Part shown: positions 46,901 to 59,552 of the stretch, one piece after another
Position numbering within the stretch: position 1 is the stretch's first letter
Layout of the letters: each line of letters begins with the position of its first letter
Source: Auanema rhodensis
Taxonomy: Eukaryota; Nematoda; Chromadorea; Rhabditida; Rhabditidae
Reading direction: 5' to 3'
Assembly: GCA_964057225.1 (NCBI GenBank)
Contig: OZ059899.1
Span: 10,478,001-10,542,000 of the forward strand
Length of the DNA: 64,000 nucleotides
The notes under the pieces: generated by a model
Database searches by the model: none
Seen by the model: only the letters and a program-made list of their open reading frames with translations
Told to the model about the DNA's origin: nothing
Program-made: the position numbers and the translations under genes

Positions 46901-49900
46901 GATGTCAATGATATCGAATCTAGTGATATTGTAGAAAAATGTAATGTCAGCTTCATAGTTTTTCTCTTAATTTCTCTCATCACAATAGTCTTATTTTTTT
47001 TTCATAAGAGTTTCTGAAATCTTAGTTGAACAAGGCCGTATATATTTTTTTCTGGAATTCGAAAGCATTTGGGATGGATATTAGAAGGAAAAGAACTAGT
47101 TTTTCCTACTTTAAAACAAACAATAAGAAATAAAATAAAAAAGATTGTTAGATATCCAATTTAAACTTATACATTTACTTCGATAAAGAGCCTATTAGTT
47201 TGAAATTTTATGTCTTACAGTTCTCCAACAGAACAGACTGATCCTGATTTCTCTATGATTATATAAAACTCTCGTTTGATATAAAAAAAGAAGAGGAATA
47301 ACGTTTCCAGGATGTCAATGATATCGAATCTAGTGATATTGTAGAAAAATGTAATGTCAGCTCCATAGGTTTTCTCTTAATTTCTCTCATCACAATTGTC
47401 TTAGTTTTTTTTCTCATAAGAGTTTCTGAAATCTTAGGTGAACAAGGCCGTATATATTTTTTTCTGGAATTCGAAAGCATTTGGGATGGAAATTAGAAAG
47501 AAAAAAACTAGTTTTTCCTATTTTAAAACAAACAAAAAAAAATAAAATGAAAAAGATTGTTAGATATCCAATTTAAACTTATACATTTACTTCGATAAAG
47601 AGCCTATTAGTTTGAAATTTTATGTCTTACAGTTCTCCAACAGAACAGACTGATCCTGATTTCTCTATGATTATATAAAACTCTCGTTTGATATAAAAAA
47701 AGAAGAGGAATAACGTTTCCAGGATGTCAATGATATCGAATCTAGTGATATTGTAGAAAAATGTAATGTCAGCTCCATAGGTTTTCTCTTAATTTCTCTC
47801 ATCACAATTGTCTTAGTTTTTTTTCTCATAAGAGTTTCTGAAATCTTAGTTGAACAAGGCCGTATATATTTTTTTCTGGAATTCGAAAGCATTTGGGATG
47901 GATATTAGAAGGAAAAGAACTAGTTTTTCCTACTTTAAAACAAACAATAAGAAATAAAATAAAAAAGATTGTTAGATATCCAATTTAAACTTATACATTT
48001 ACTTCGATAAAGAGCCTATTAGTTTGAAATTTTATGTCTTACAGTTCTCCAACAGAACAGACTGATCCTGATTTCTCTATGATTATATAAAACTCTCGTT
48101 TGATATTAAAAAAGAAGAGGAATAACGTTTCCAGGATGTCAATGATATCGAATCTAGTGATATTGTAGAAAAATGTAATGTCAGCTCCATAGGTTTTCTC
48201 TTAATTTCTCTCATCACAATTGTCTTAGTTTTTTTTCTCATAAGAGTTTCTGAAATCTTAGGTGAACAAGGCCGTATATATTTTTTTCTGGAATTCGAAA
48301 GCATTTGGGATGGAAATTAGAAAGAAAAAAACTAGTTTTTCCTATTTTAAAACAAACAAAAAAAAATAAAATGAAAAAGATTGTTAGATATCCAATTTAA
48401 ACTTATACATTTACTTCGATAAAGAGCCTATTAGTTTGAAATTTTATGTCTTACAGTTCTCCAACAGAACAGACTGATCCTGATTTCTCTATGATTATAT
48501 AAAACTCTCGTTTGATATAAAAAAAGAAGAGGAATAACGTTTCCAGGATGTCAATGATATCGAATCTAGTGATATTGTAGAAAAATGTAATGTCAGCTCC
48601 ATAGGTTTTCTCTTAATTTCTCTCAACACAATTGTCTTAGTTTTTTTCTCATAAGAGTTTCTGAAATCTTAGGTGAACAAGGCCGTATATATTTTTTTCT
48701 GGAATTCGAAAGCATTTGGGATGGAAATTAGAAAGAAAAGAACTAGTTTTTCCTACTTTAAAACAAACAATAAGAAATAAAATAAAAAAGATTGTTAGAT
48801 ATCCAATTTAAACTTATACATTTACTTCGATAAAGAGCCTATTAGTTTGAAATTTTATGTCTTACAGTTCTCCAACAGAACAGACTGATCCTGATTTCTC
48901 TATGATTACATAAAACTCTCGTTTGATATAAAAAAAGAAGAGGAATAACGTTTCCAGGATGTCAATGATATCGAATCTAGTGATATTGTGAAAAAATGTA
49001 ATGTCAGCTCCATAGGTTTTCTCTTGATTTCTCTCATCACAATTGTCTTAGTTTTTTTTCTCATAAGAGTTTCTGAAATCTTAGGTGAACAAGGCCGTAT
49101 ATATTTTTTTCTGGAATTCGAAAGCATTTGGGATGGAAATTAGAAAGAAAAGAACTAGTTTTTCCTACTTTAAAACAAACAATAAGAAATAAAATAAAAA
49201 AGATTGTTAGATATCCAATTTAAACTTATACATTTACTTCGATAAAGAGCCTATTAGTTTCAAATTTTATGTCTTACAGTTCTCCAACAGAACAGACTGA
49301 TCCTGAATTCTCTATGATTATATAAAACTCTCGTTTGATATAAAAAAAGAAGAGGAATAACGTTTCCAGGATGTCAATGATATCGAATCTAGTGATATTG
49401 TAGAAAAATGTAATGTCAGCTGCATAGGTTTTCTCTTAATTTCTCTCATCACAATTGTCTTAGTTTTTTTTCTCATAAGAGTTTCTGAAATCTTAGGTGA
49501 ACAAAGCCGTATATATTTTTTTCTGGAATTCGAAAGCATTTGGGATGGATATTAGAAGGAAAAGAACTAGTTTTTCCTACTTTAAAACAAACAATAAGAA
49601 ATAAAATAAAAAAGATTGTTAGATATCCAATTTAAACTTATACATTTACTTTGATAAAGAGCCTATTAGTTTGAAATTTTATGTCTTACAGTTCTCCAAC
49701 AGAACAGACTGATCCTGATTTCCCTATGATTACATAAAACTCTCGTTTGATATAAAAAAAGAAGAGGAATAACGTTTCCAGGATGTCAATGATATCGAAT
49801 CTAGTGATATTGTAGAAAAATGTAATGTCAGCTCCATAGGTTTTCTCTTAATTTCTCTCATCACAATTGTCTTAGTTTTTTTTCTCATTAGAGTTTCTGA

Positions 49901-50552
49901 AATCTTAGGTGAACAAGGCCGTATATATTTTTTTCTGGAATTCGAAAGCATTTGGGATGGACATTAGAAGAAAAAGAACTAGTTTTTCCTACTTTAAAAC
50001 AAACAAAAAAAAATTAAATGAAAAAGATTGTTAGATATCCAATTTAAACTTATACATTTACTTCGATAAAGAGCCTATTAGTTTGAAATTTTATGTCTTA
50101 CAGTTCTCCAACAGAACAGACTGATCCTGATTTCTCTATGATTACATAAAACTCTCGTTTGATATAAAAAAAGAAGAGGAATAACGTTTCCAGGATGTCA
50201 ATGATATCGAATCTAGTGTTATTGTAAAAAAATGTAATGTCAGCTCCATAAGTTTTCTCTTAATTTCTCTCATCACAATTGTCTTAGTTTTTTTCTCATA
50301 AGAGTTTCTGAAATCTTAGGTGAACAAGGCCGTATATATTTTTTTCTGGAATTCGAAAGCATTTGGGATGGAAATTAGAAAGAAAAGAACTAGTTTTTCC
50401 TACTTTAAAACAAACAATAAGAAATAAAATAAAAAAGATTGTTAGATATCCAATTTAAACTTATACATTTACTTCGATAAAGAGCCTATTAGTTTGAAAT
50501 TTTATGTCTTACAGTTCTCCAACAGAACAGACTGATCCTGATTTCTCTATGA
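43969..50552 (+). repeat. Longest tRNA-free stretch: 16 short units
   Basis: Units start at 43969, 44380, 44792, 45202, 45614, 46025, 46437, 46849, 47259, 47671, 48083, 48495, 48906, 49318, 49730 and 50142. Units 45202-46848 recur at 48083-49729 (offset 2881 bp). Units 43969-45201 match 35175-36407. Units 44792 and 46849 are type B or part type B. Every unit keeps the ggccg or agccg junction. Nothing gene-like is seen. Confidence 0.9.
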
Positions 50553-50737
50553 TTACATAAAACTCTCGTTTGATATACAAAAAGGAGAGGAATAACGTTT
50601 CCAGGATATCAATGATATCGAATCTAGTGATATTGTAGAAAAATGTAATGTCAGCTCCATAGTTTTTCTCTAAATTTCTCTCATCACAATAGTCTTATTT
50701 TTTTTTCATAAGAGTTTCTGAAATCTTAGTTGAACAA

Positions 50738-50810
50738 GGCCGCGTGGCGCAATGGATAACGCGTCTGCCTATGGAGCAGAAGATTGTAGGTTCGAATCCT
50801 GCCGTGGTCG
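50738..50810 (+). tRNA. tRNA-Arg-like gene with anticodon changed to ATG
   Basis: Anticodon position 35 (50772) is T instead of C, so the loop is CTATGGA and the anticodon ATG, which would read histidine CAY codons. All stems and both Pol III boxes are otherwise the tRNA-Arg consensus, and there is no sign of the extra G-1 typical of tRNA-His. C35 is a known arginine identity element, so charging is uncertain. The tail reads 'catttgacttg'. It lies in long unit 50553-51159, with the T7 tract at 50815-50821. Confidence 0.82.
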
Positions 50811-51159
50811 TAAATTTTTTTCATTTGACTTGTCATTTACAAAAATCAAATTTATCTTCTTCAACGATTATTTTTGCAATGTGTCATAAAAATTTCACAG
50901 TTGAACAAAACGTTTTTTAAGAATTTTTTTTGTTGTCAACATATATATTTTCCTGGAATTCGAAAGCATTTGGGATGGAAATTAGAAAGAAAAGAACTAG
51001 TTTTTCCTATTTTAAAACAAACAAAAAAAAATAAAATGAAAAAGATTGTTAGATATCCAATTTAAACTTATACATTTACTTCGATAAAGAGCCTATTAGT
51101 TTGAAATTTTATGTCTTACAGTTCTCCAACAGAACAGACTGATCCTGATTTCTCTATGA

Positions 51160-51983
51160 TTACATAAAACTCTCGTTTGATATACAAAAAGGAGAGGAAT
51201 AACGTTTCCAGGATGTCAATGATATCGAATCTAGTGATATTGTAGAAAAATGTAATGTCAGCTCCATAGGTTTTCTCTTAATTTCTCTCATCACAATTGT
51301 CTTAGTTTTTTTTCTCATAAGAGTTTCTGAAATCTTAGGTGAACAAGGCCGTATATATTTTTTTCTGGAATTCGAAAACATTTGGGATGGAAATTAGAAG
51401 GAAAAGAACTAGTTTTTCCTACTTTAAAACAAACAATAAGAAATAAAATAAAAAAGATTGTTAGATATCCAATTTAAACTTATACATTTACTTTGATAAA
51501 GAGCCTATTAGTTTGAAATTTTATGTCTTACAGTTCTCCAACAGAACAGACTGATCCTGATTTCTCTATGATTACATAAAACTCTCGTTTGATATACAAA
51601 AAGGAGAGGAATAACGTTTCCAGGATATCAATGATATCGAATCTAGTGATATTGTAGAAAAATGTAATGTCAGCTCCATAGGTTTTCTCTTAATTTCTCT
51701 CATCACAATTGTCTTAGTTTTTTTTCTCATAAGAGTTTCTGAAATCTTAGGTGAACAAGGCCGTATATATTTTTTTCTGGAATTCGAAAACATTTGGGAT
51801 GGAAATTAGAAGGAAAAGAACTAGTTTTTCCTACTTTAAAACAAACAATAAGAAATAAAATAAAAAAGATTGTTAGATATCCAATTTAAACTTATACATT
51901 TACTTTGATAAAGAGCCTATTAGTTTGAAATTTTATGTCTTACAGTTCTCCAACAGAACAGACTGATCCTGATTTCTCTATGA
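51160..51983 (+). repeat. Two near-identical short units
   Basis: Units start at 51160 and 51572. Both have 'gatatacaaaaagg' starts joined to a type A second half and 'actttgataaagag', so they look like a fresh one-unit duplication of a mosaic monomer. No gene is seen. Confidence 0.9.
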
Positions 51984-52168
51984 TTACATAAAACTCTCGT
52001 TTGATATAAAAAAAGAAGAGGAATAACGTTTCCAGGATGTCAATGATATCGAATCTAGTGATATTGTAGAAAAATGTAATGTCAGCTCCATAGGTTTTCT
52101 CTTAATTTCTCTCATCACAATAGTCTTATTTTTTTTTCATAAGAGTTTCTGAAATCTTAGTTGAACAA

Positions 52169-52241
52169 GGCCGCGTGGCGCAATGGATAACGCGTCTGCC
52201 TACGGAGCAGAAGATTGTAGGTTCGAATCCTGCCGTGGTCG
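52169..52241 (+). tRNA. tRNA-Arg(ACG), consensus copy, T8 subfamily
   Basis: Consensus tRNA. Its flank defines a subfamily: T8 tract (52246-52253) followed by 'atttcac', then 'aaaattaaat' and 'acaaaaagttttttgag' in the tail. It is shared with copies at 57506, 59131 and 60977. It lies in long unit 51984-52590. Confidence 0.95.
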
Positions 52242-52245
52242 TAAA

Positions 52246-52253
52246 TTTTTTTT
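52246..52253 (+). terminator. Pol III T8 terminator (subfamily variant)
   Basis: Eight T residues start five nucleotides after the tRNA, produced by c-to-t at the end of the usual T7 tract. Same distance, one base longer. Confidence 0.82.
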
Positions 52254-52590
52254 ATTTCACTTGTCATTTACAAAAATTAAATTTATCTTCTTCAACGATT
52301 ATTTTTGCAATGTGTCATAAAAATTTCACAGTTGAACAAAAAGTTTTTTGAGAATTTTTTTTGTTGTCAACATATATATTTTCCTGGAATTCGAAAGCAT
52401 TTGGGATGGAAATTAGAAAGAAAAGAACTAGTTTTTCCTATTTTAAAACAAACAAAAAAAAATAAAATGAAAAAGATTGTTAGATATCCAATTTAAACTT
52501 ATACATTTACTTCGATAAAGAGCCTATTAGTTTGAAATTTTATGTCTTACAGTTTTCCAACAGAACAAACTGATCCTGATTTCTCTATGA

Positions 52591-55500
52591 TTACATAAAA
52601 TTCTCGTTTGATATAAAAAAAGAAGAGGAATAACGTTTCCAGGATGTCAATGATATCGAATCTAGTGATATTGTAAAAAAATGTAATGTCAGCTCTATAG
52701 GTTTTCTCTTAATTTCTCTCATCACAATTGTCTTAGTTTTTTTTCTCATAAGAGTTTCTGAAATCTTAGGTGAACAAGGCCGTATATATTTTTTTCTGGA
52801 ATTCGAAAGCATTTGGGATGGAAATTAGAAAGAAAAGAACTAGTTTTTCCTACTTTAAAACGAACAATAAGAAATAAAATAAAAAAGATTGTTAGATATC
52901 CAATTTAAACTTATACATTTACTTCGATAAAGAGCCTATTAGTTTGAAATTTTATGTCTTACAGTTCACCAACAGAACAGACTGATCCTGATTTCTCTAT
53001 GATTACATAAAACTCTCGTTTGATATACAAAAAGGAGAGGAATAACGTTTCCAGGATATCAATGATATCGAATCTAGTGATATTGTAGAAAAATGTAATG
53101 TCAGCTCCATAGTTTTTCTCTAAATTTCTCTCATCACAATTGTCTTAGTTTTTTTTCTCATAAGAGTTTCTGAAATCTTAGGTGAACAAAGCCGTATATA
53201 TTTTTTTCTGGAATTCGAAAGCATTTGGGATGGAAATTAGAAAGAAAAGAACTAGTTTTTCCTACTTTAAAACAAACAATAAGAAATAAAATAAAAAAGA
53301 TTGTTAGATATCCAATTTAAACTTATACATTTACTTCGATAAAGAGCCTATTAGTTTCAAATTTTATGTCTTACAGTTCTCCAACAGAACAGACTGATCC
53401 TGAATTCTCTATGATTATATAAAACTCTCGTTTGATATAAAAAAAGAAGAGGAATAACGTTTCCAGGATGTCAATGATATCGAATCTAGTGATATTGTAG
53501 AAAAATGTAATGTCAGCTCCATAGGTTTTCTCTTAATTTCTCTCATCACAATTGTCTTAGTTTTTTTATTTCTCATAAGAGTTTCTGAAATCTTAGGTGA
53601 ACAAAGCCGTATATATTTTTTTCTGGAATTCGAAAGCATTTGGGATGGATATTAGAAGGAAAAGAACTAGTTTTTCCTACTTTAAAACAAACAATAAGAA
53701 ATAAAATAAAAAAGATTGTTAGATATCCAATTTAAACTTATACATTTATTTTGATAAAGAGCCTATTAGTTTGAAATTTTATGTCTTACAGTTCTCCAAC
53801 AGAACAGACTGATCCTGATTTCTCTATGATTACATAAAACTCTCGTTTGATATAAAAAAAGAAGAGGAATAACGTTTCCAGGATGTCAATGATATCGAAT
53901 CTAGTGATATTGTAGAAAAATGTAATGTCAGCTCCATAGGTTTTCTCTTAATTTCTCTCATCACAATTGTCTTAGTTTTTTTTCTCATTAGAGTTTCTGA
54001 AATCTTAGGTGAACAAGGCCGTATATATTTTTTTCTGGAATTCGAAAGCATTTGGGATGGACATTAGAAGAAAAAGAACTAGTTTTTCCTACTTTAAAAC
54101 AAACAAAAAAAAATAAAATGAAAAAGATTGTTAGATATCCAATTTAAACTTATACATTTACTTCGATAAAGAGCCTATTAGTTTCAAATTTTATGTCTTA
54201 CAGTTCTCCAACAGAACAGACTGATCCTGAATTCTCTATGATTATATAAAACTCTCGTTTGATATAAAAAAAGAAGAGGAATAACGTTTCCAGGATGTCA
54301 ATGATATCGAATCTAGTGATATTGTAGAAAAATGTAATGTCAGCTCCATAGGTTTTCTCTTAATTTCTCTCATCACAATTGTCTTAGTTTTTTTTCTCAT
54401 AAGAGTTTCTGAAATCTTAGGTGAACAAAGCCGTATATATTTTTTTCTGGAATTCGAAAGCATTTGGGATGGATATTAGAAGGAAAAGAACTAGTTTTTC
54501 CTACTTTAAAACAAACAATAAGAAATAAAATAAAAAAGATTGTTAGATATCCAATTTAAACTTATACATTTACTTTGATAAAGAGCCTATTAGTTTGAAA
54601 TTTTATGTCTTACAGTTCTCCAACAGAACAGACTGATCCTGATTTCTCTATGATTACATAAAACTCTCGTTTGATATGAAAAAAGAAGAGGAATAACGTT
54701 TCCATGATGTCAATGATATCGAATCTAGTGATATTGTAGAAAAATGTAATGTCAGCTCCATAGGTTTTCTCTTAATTTCTCTCATCACAATTGTCTTAGT
54801 TTTTTTTCTCATTAGAGTTTCTGAAATCTTAGGTGAACAAGGCCGTATATATTTTTTTCTGGAATTCGAAAGCATTTGGGATGGACATTAGAAGAAAAAG
54901 AACTAGTTTTTCCTACTTTAAAACAAACAAAAAAAAATAAAATGAAAAAGATTGTTAGATATCCAATTTAAACTTATACATTTACTTCGATAAAGAGCCT
55001 ATTAGTTTGAAATTTTATGTCTTACAGTTCTCCAACAGAACAGACTGATCCTGATTTCTCTATGATTACATAAAACTCTCGTTTGATATGAAAAAAGAAG
55101 AGGAATAACGTTTCCAGGATGTCAATGATATCGAATCTAGTGATATTGTAGAAAAATGTAATGTCAGCTCCATAGGTTTTCTCTTAATTTCTCTCATCAC
55201 AATTGTCTTAGTTTTTTTTCTCATAAGAGTTTCTGAAATCTTAGGTGAACAAGGCCGTATATATTTTTTTCTGGAATTCGAAAGCATTTGGGATGGAAAT
55301 TAGAAAGAAAAGAACTAGTTTTTCCTACTTTAAAACAAACAATAAGAAATAAAATAAAAAAGATTGTTAGATATCCAATTTAAACTTATACATTTACTTC
55401 GATAAAGAGCCTATTAGTTTGAAATTTTATGTCTTACAGTTCTCCAACAGAACAGACTGATCCTGATTTCTCTATGATTACATAAAACTCTCGTTTGATA

Positions 55501-56301
55501 TACAAAAAGAAGAGGAATAACGTTTCCAGGATGTCAATGATATCGAATCTAGTGATATTGTAGAAAAATGTAATGTCAGCTCCATAGGTTTTCTCTTAAT
55601 TTCTCTCATCACAATTGTCTTAGTTTTTTTTCTCATTAGAGTTTCTGAAATCTTAGGTGAACAAGGCCGTATATATTTTTTTCTGGAATTCGAAAGCATT
55701 TGGGATGGACATTAGAAGAAAAAGAACTAGTTTTTCCTACTTTAAAACAAACAAAAAAAAATAAAATGAAAAAGATTGTTAGATATCCAATTTAAACTTA
55801 TACATTTACTTCGATAAAGAGCCTATTAGTTTGAAATTTTATGTCTTACAGTTCTCCAACAGAACAGACTGATCCTGATTTCTCTATGATTACATAAAAC
55901 TCTCGTTTGATATGAAAAAAGAAGAGGAATAACGTTTCCAGGATGTCAATGATATCGAATCTAGTGATATTGTAGAAAAATGTAATGTCAGCTCCATAGG
56001 TTTTCTCTTAATTTCTCTCATCACAATTGTCTTAGTTTTTTTTCTCATAAGAGTTTCTGAAATCTTAGGTGAACAAGGCCGTATATATTTTTTTCTGGAA
56101 TTCGAAAGCATTTGGGATGGAAATTAGAAAGAAAAGAACTAGTTTTTCCTACTTTAAAACAAACAATAAGAAATAAAATAAAAAAGATTGTTAGATATCC
56201 AATTTAAACTTATACATTTACTTCGATAAAGAGCCTATTAGTTTGAAATTTTTTGTCTTACAGTTCTCCAACAGAACAGACTGATCCTGATTTCTCTATG
56301 A
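52591..56301 (+). repeat. tRNA-free run of nine short units
   Basis: Units start at 52591, 53003, 53415, 53830, 54242, 54654, 55066, 55478 and 55890. Unit 53003 is mosaic (type B first half, type A second half from about 53140). Unit 53415 has a 3-bp insertion in the T-tract ('tttttttatttctc', about 53561-53573), shared only with 59965 and 61811. No gene is seen. Confidence 0.9.
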
Positions 56302-56486
56302 TTACATAAAACTCTTGTTTGATATACAAAAAGGAGAGGAATGACGTTTCCAGGATATCAATGATATCGAATCTAGTGATATTGTAGAAAAATGTAATGT
56401 CAGCTCCATAGTTTTTCTCTAAATTTCTCTCATCACAATAGTCTTATTTTTTTTTCATGAGAGTTTCTGAAATCTTAGTTGAACAA

Positions 56487-56559
56487 GGCCGCGTGGCGCA
56501 ATGGATAACGCGTCTGCCTATGGAGCAGAAGATTGTAGGTTCGAATCCTGCCGTGGTCG
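56487..56559 (+). tRNA. tRNA-Arg-like gene with anticodon changed to ATG
   Basis: This is the second copy with T35 (56521), identical to the copy at 50738 over the tRNA and sharing its 'catttgacttg' tail. Its unit (56302-56908) has private changes: 'actcttgtttg', 'ggaatgacg', 'tttcatgagag', and loss of the EcoRI site ('ggaatccg'). Its second half is short-type ('cctacttt', 'aataagaaat'). The T7 tract is at 56564-56570. Confidence 0.82.
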
Positions 56560-56908
56560 TAAATTTTTTTCATTTGACTTGTCATTTACAAAAATCAAAT
56601 TTATCTTCTTCAACGATTATTTTTGCAATGTGTCATAAAAATTTCACAGTTGAACAAAACGTTTTTTAAGAATTTTTTTTGTTGTCAACATATATATTTT
56701 CCTGGAATCCGAAAGCATTTGGGATGGAAATTAGAAAGAAAAGAACTAGTTTTTCCTACTTTAAAACAAACAATAAGAAATAAAATAAAAAAGATTGTTA
56801 GATATCCAATTTAAACTTATACATTTACTTCGATAAAGAGCCTATTAGTTTGAAATTTTATGTCTTACAGTTCTCCAACAGAACAAACTGATCCTGATTT
56901 CTCTATGA

Positions 56909-57320
56909 TTACATAAAATTCTCGTTTGATATAAAAAAAGAAGAGGAATAACGTTTCCAGGATGTCAATGATATCGAATCTAGTGATATTGTAAAAAAAT
57001 GTAATGTCAGCTCCATATGTTTTCTCTTAATTTCTCTCATCACAATTGTCTTAGTTTTTTTTCTCATAAGAGTTTCTGAAATCTTAGGTGAACAAGGCCG
57101 TATATATTTTTTTCTGGAATTCGAAAGCATTTGGGATGGAAATTAGAAAGAAAAGAACTAGTTTTTCCTACTTTAAAACGAACAATAAGAAATAAAATAA
57201 AAAAGATTGTTAGATATCCAATTTAAACTTATACATTTACTTCGATAAAGAGCCTATTAGTTTGAAATTTTATGTCTTACAGTTCACCAACAGAACAGAC
57301 TGATCCTGATTTCTCTATGA
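56909..57320 (+). repeat. Single short unit between tRNA copies 26 and 27
   Basis: It matches unit 52591 ('ataaaattctcg', 'aaaacgaac') and carries 'ccatatgttttc'. No gene is seen. Confidence 0.9.
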
Positions 57321-57505
57321 TTACATAAAACTCTCGTTTGATATACAAAAAGGAGAGGAATAACGTTTCCAGGATATCAATGATATCGAATCTAGTGATA
57401 TTGTAGAAAAATGTAATGTCAGCTCCATAGTTTTTCTCTAAATTTCTCTCATCACAATAGTCTTATTTTTTTTTCATAAGAGTTTCTGAAATCTTAGTTG
57501 AACAA

Positions 57506-57578
57506 GGCCGCGTGGCGCAATGGATAACGCGTCTGCCTACGGAGCAGAAGATTGTAGGTTCGAATCCTGCCGTGGTCG
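57506..57578 (+). tRNA. tRNA-Arg(ACG), consensus copy, T8 subfamily
   Basis: Consensus tRNA with a type B upstream region and the T8 subfamily tail. It lies in long unit 57321-57927, with the T8 tract at 57583-57590. Confidence 0.95.
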
Positions 57579-57927
57579 TAAATTTTTTTTATTTCACTTG
57601 TCATTTACAAAAATTAAATTTATCTTCTTCAACGATTATTTTTGCAATGTGTCATAAAAATTTCACAGTTGAACAAAAAGTTTTTTGAGAATTTTTTTTG
57701 TTGTCAACATATATATTTTCCTGGAATTCGAAAGCATTTGGGATGGAAATTAGAAAGAAAAGAACTAGTTTTTCCTATTTTAAAACAAACAAAAAAAAAT
57801 AAAATGAAAAAGATTGTTAGATATCCAATTTAAACTTATACATTTACTTCGATAAAGAGCCTATTAGTTTGAAATTTTATGTCTTACAGTTCTCCAACAG
57901 AACAAACTGATCCTGATTTCTCTATGA

Positions 57928-58338
57928 TTACATAAAATTCTCGTTTGATATAAAAAAAGAAGAGGAATAACGTTTCCAGGATGTCAATGATATCGAATCT
58001 AGTGATATTGTAAAAAAATGTAATGTCAGCTCCATAGGTTTTCTCTTAATTTCTCTAATCACAATTGTCTTAGTTTTTTTCTCATAAGAGTTTCTGAAAT
58101 CTTAGGTGAACAAGGCCGTATATATTTTTTTCTGGAATTCGAAAGCATTTGGGATGGAAATTAGAAAGAAAAGAACTAGTTTTTCCTACTTTAAAACGAA
58201 CAATAAGAAATAAAATAAAAAAGATTGTTAGATATCCAATTTAAACTTATACATTTACTTCGATAAAGAGCCTATTAGTTTGAATTTTTATGTCTTACAG
58301 TTCACCAACAGAACAGACTGATCCTGATTTCTCTATGA
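57928..58338 (+). repeat. Single short unit between tRNA copies 27 and 28
   Basis: Short unit with 'ctctaatcac', a seven-T tract and 'tttgaatttttatg'. No gene is seen. Confidence 0.9.
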
Positions 58339-58523
58339 TTACATAAAACTCTCGTTTGATATACAAAAAGGAGAGGAATAACGTTTCCAGGATATCAATG
58401 ATATCGAATCTAGTGATATTGTAGAAAAATGTAATGTCAGCTCCATAGTTTTTCTCTAAATTTCTCTCATCACAATAGTCTTATTTTTTTTTCATAAGAG
58501 TTTCTGAAATCTTAGTTGAACAA

Positions 58524-58596
58524 GGCCGCGTGGCGCAATGGATAACGCGTCTGCCTACGGAGCAGAAGATTGTAGGTTCGAATCCTGCCGTGGTCG
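58524..58596 (+). tRNA. tRNA-Arg(ACG), consensus copy with 'catttgac' tail
   Basis: The tRNA is consensus, but the tail 'catttgacttg' is otherwise seen only with the two ATG-anticodon copies. It lies in long unit 58339-58945, with the T7 tract at 58601-58607. It is followed directly by another long unit. Confidence 0.95.
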
Positions 58597-59130
58597 TAAA
58601 TTTTTTTCATTTGACTTGTCATTTACAAAAATCAAATTTATCTTCTTCAACGATTATTTTTGCAATGTGTCATAAAAATTTCACAGTTGAACAAAACGTT
58701 TTTTAAGAATTTTTTTTGTTGTCAACATATATATTTTCCTGGAATTCGAAAGCATTTGGGATGGAAATTAGAAAGAAAAGAACTAGTTTTTCCTATTTTA
58801 AAACAAACAAAAAAAAATAAAATGAAAAAGATTGTTAGATATCCAATTTAAACTTATACATTTACTTCGATAAAGAGCCTATTAGTTTGAAATTTTATGT
58901 CTTACAGTTCTCCAACAGAACAGACTGATCCTGATTTCTCTATGATTACATAAAACTCTCGTTTGATATAAAAAAAGAAGAGGAATAACGTTTCCAGGAT
59001 GTCAATGATATCGAATCTAGTGATATTGTAGAAAAATGTAATGTCAGCTCCATAGGTTTTCTCTTAATTTCTCTCATCACAATAGTCTTATTTTTTTTTC
59101 ATAAGAGTTTCTGAAATCTTAGTTGAACAA

Positions 59131-59203
59131 GGCCGCGTGGCGCAATGGATAACGCGTCTGCCTACGGAGCAGAAGATTGTAGGTTCGAATCCTGCCGTGG
59201 TCG
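59131..59203 (+). tRNA. tRNA-Arg(ACG), consensus copy, T8 subfamily
   Basis: Consensus tRNA only 607 bp after the previous one, the sole case of two adjacent long units. It lies in long unit 58946-59552, with the T8 tract at 59208-59215. Confidence 0.95.
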
Positions 59204-59552
59204 TAAATTTTTTTTATTTCACTTGTCATTTACAAAAATTAAATTTATCTTCTTCAACGATTATTTTTGCAATGTGTCATAAAAATTTCACAGTTGAACA
59301 AAAAGTTTTTTGAGAATTTTTTTTGTTGTCAACATATATATTTTCCTGGAATTCGAAAGCATTTGGGATGGAAATTAGAAAGAAAAAAACTAGTTTTTCC
59401 TATTTTAAAACAAACAAAAAAAAATAAAATGAAAAAGATTGTTAGATATCCAATTTAAACTTATACATTTACTTCGATAAAGAGCCTATTAGTTTGAAAT
59501 TTTATGTCTTACAGTTTTCCAACAGAACAAACTGATCCTGATTTCTCTATGA

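Noticed and set aside
50738-50810. Calling the T35 copies genuine tRNA-His
   Set aside because: The body is identical to the Arg consensus except for one base, and the G-1 context and acceptor features of tRNA-His are absent. A mutated tRNA-Arg is the simpler reading.
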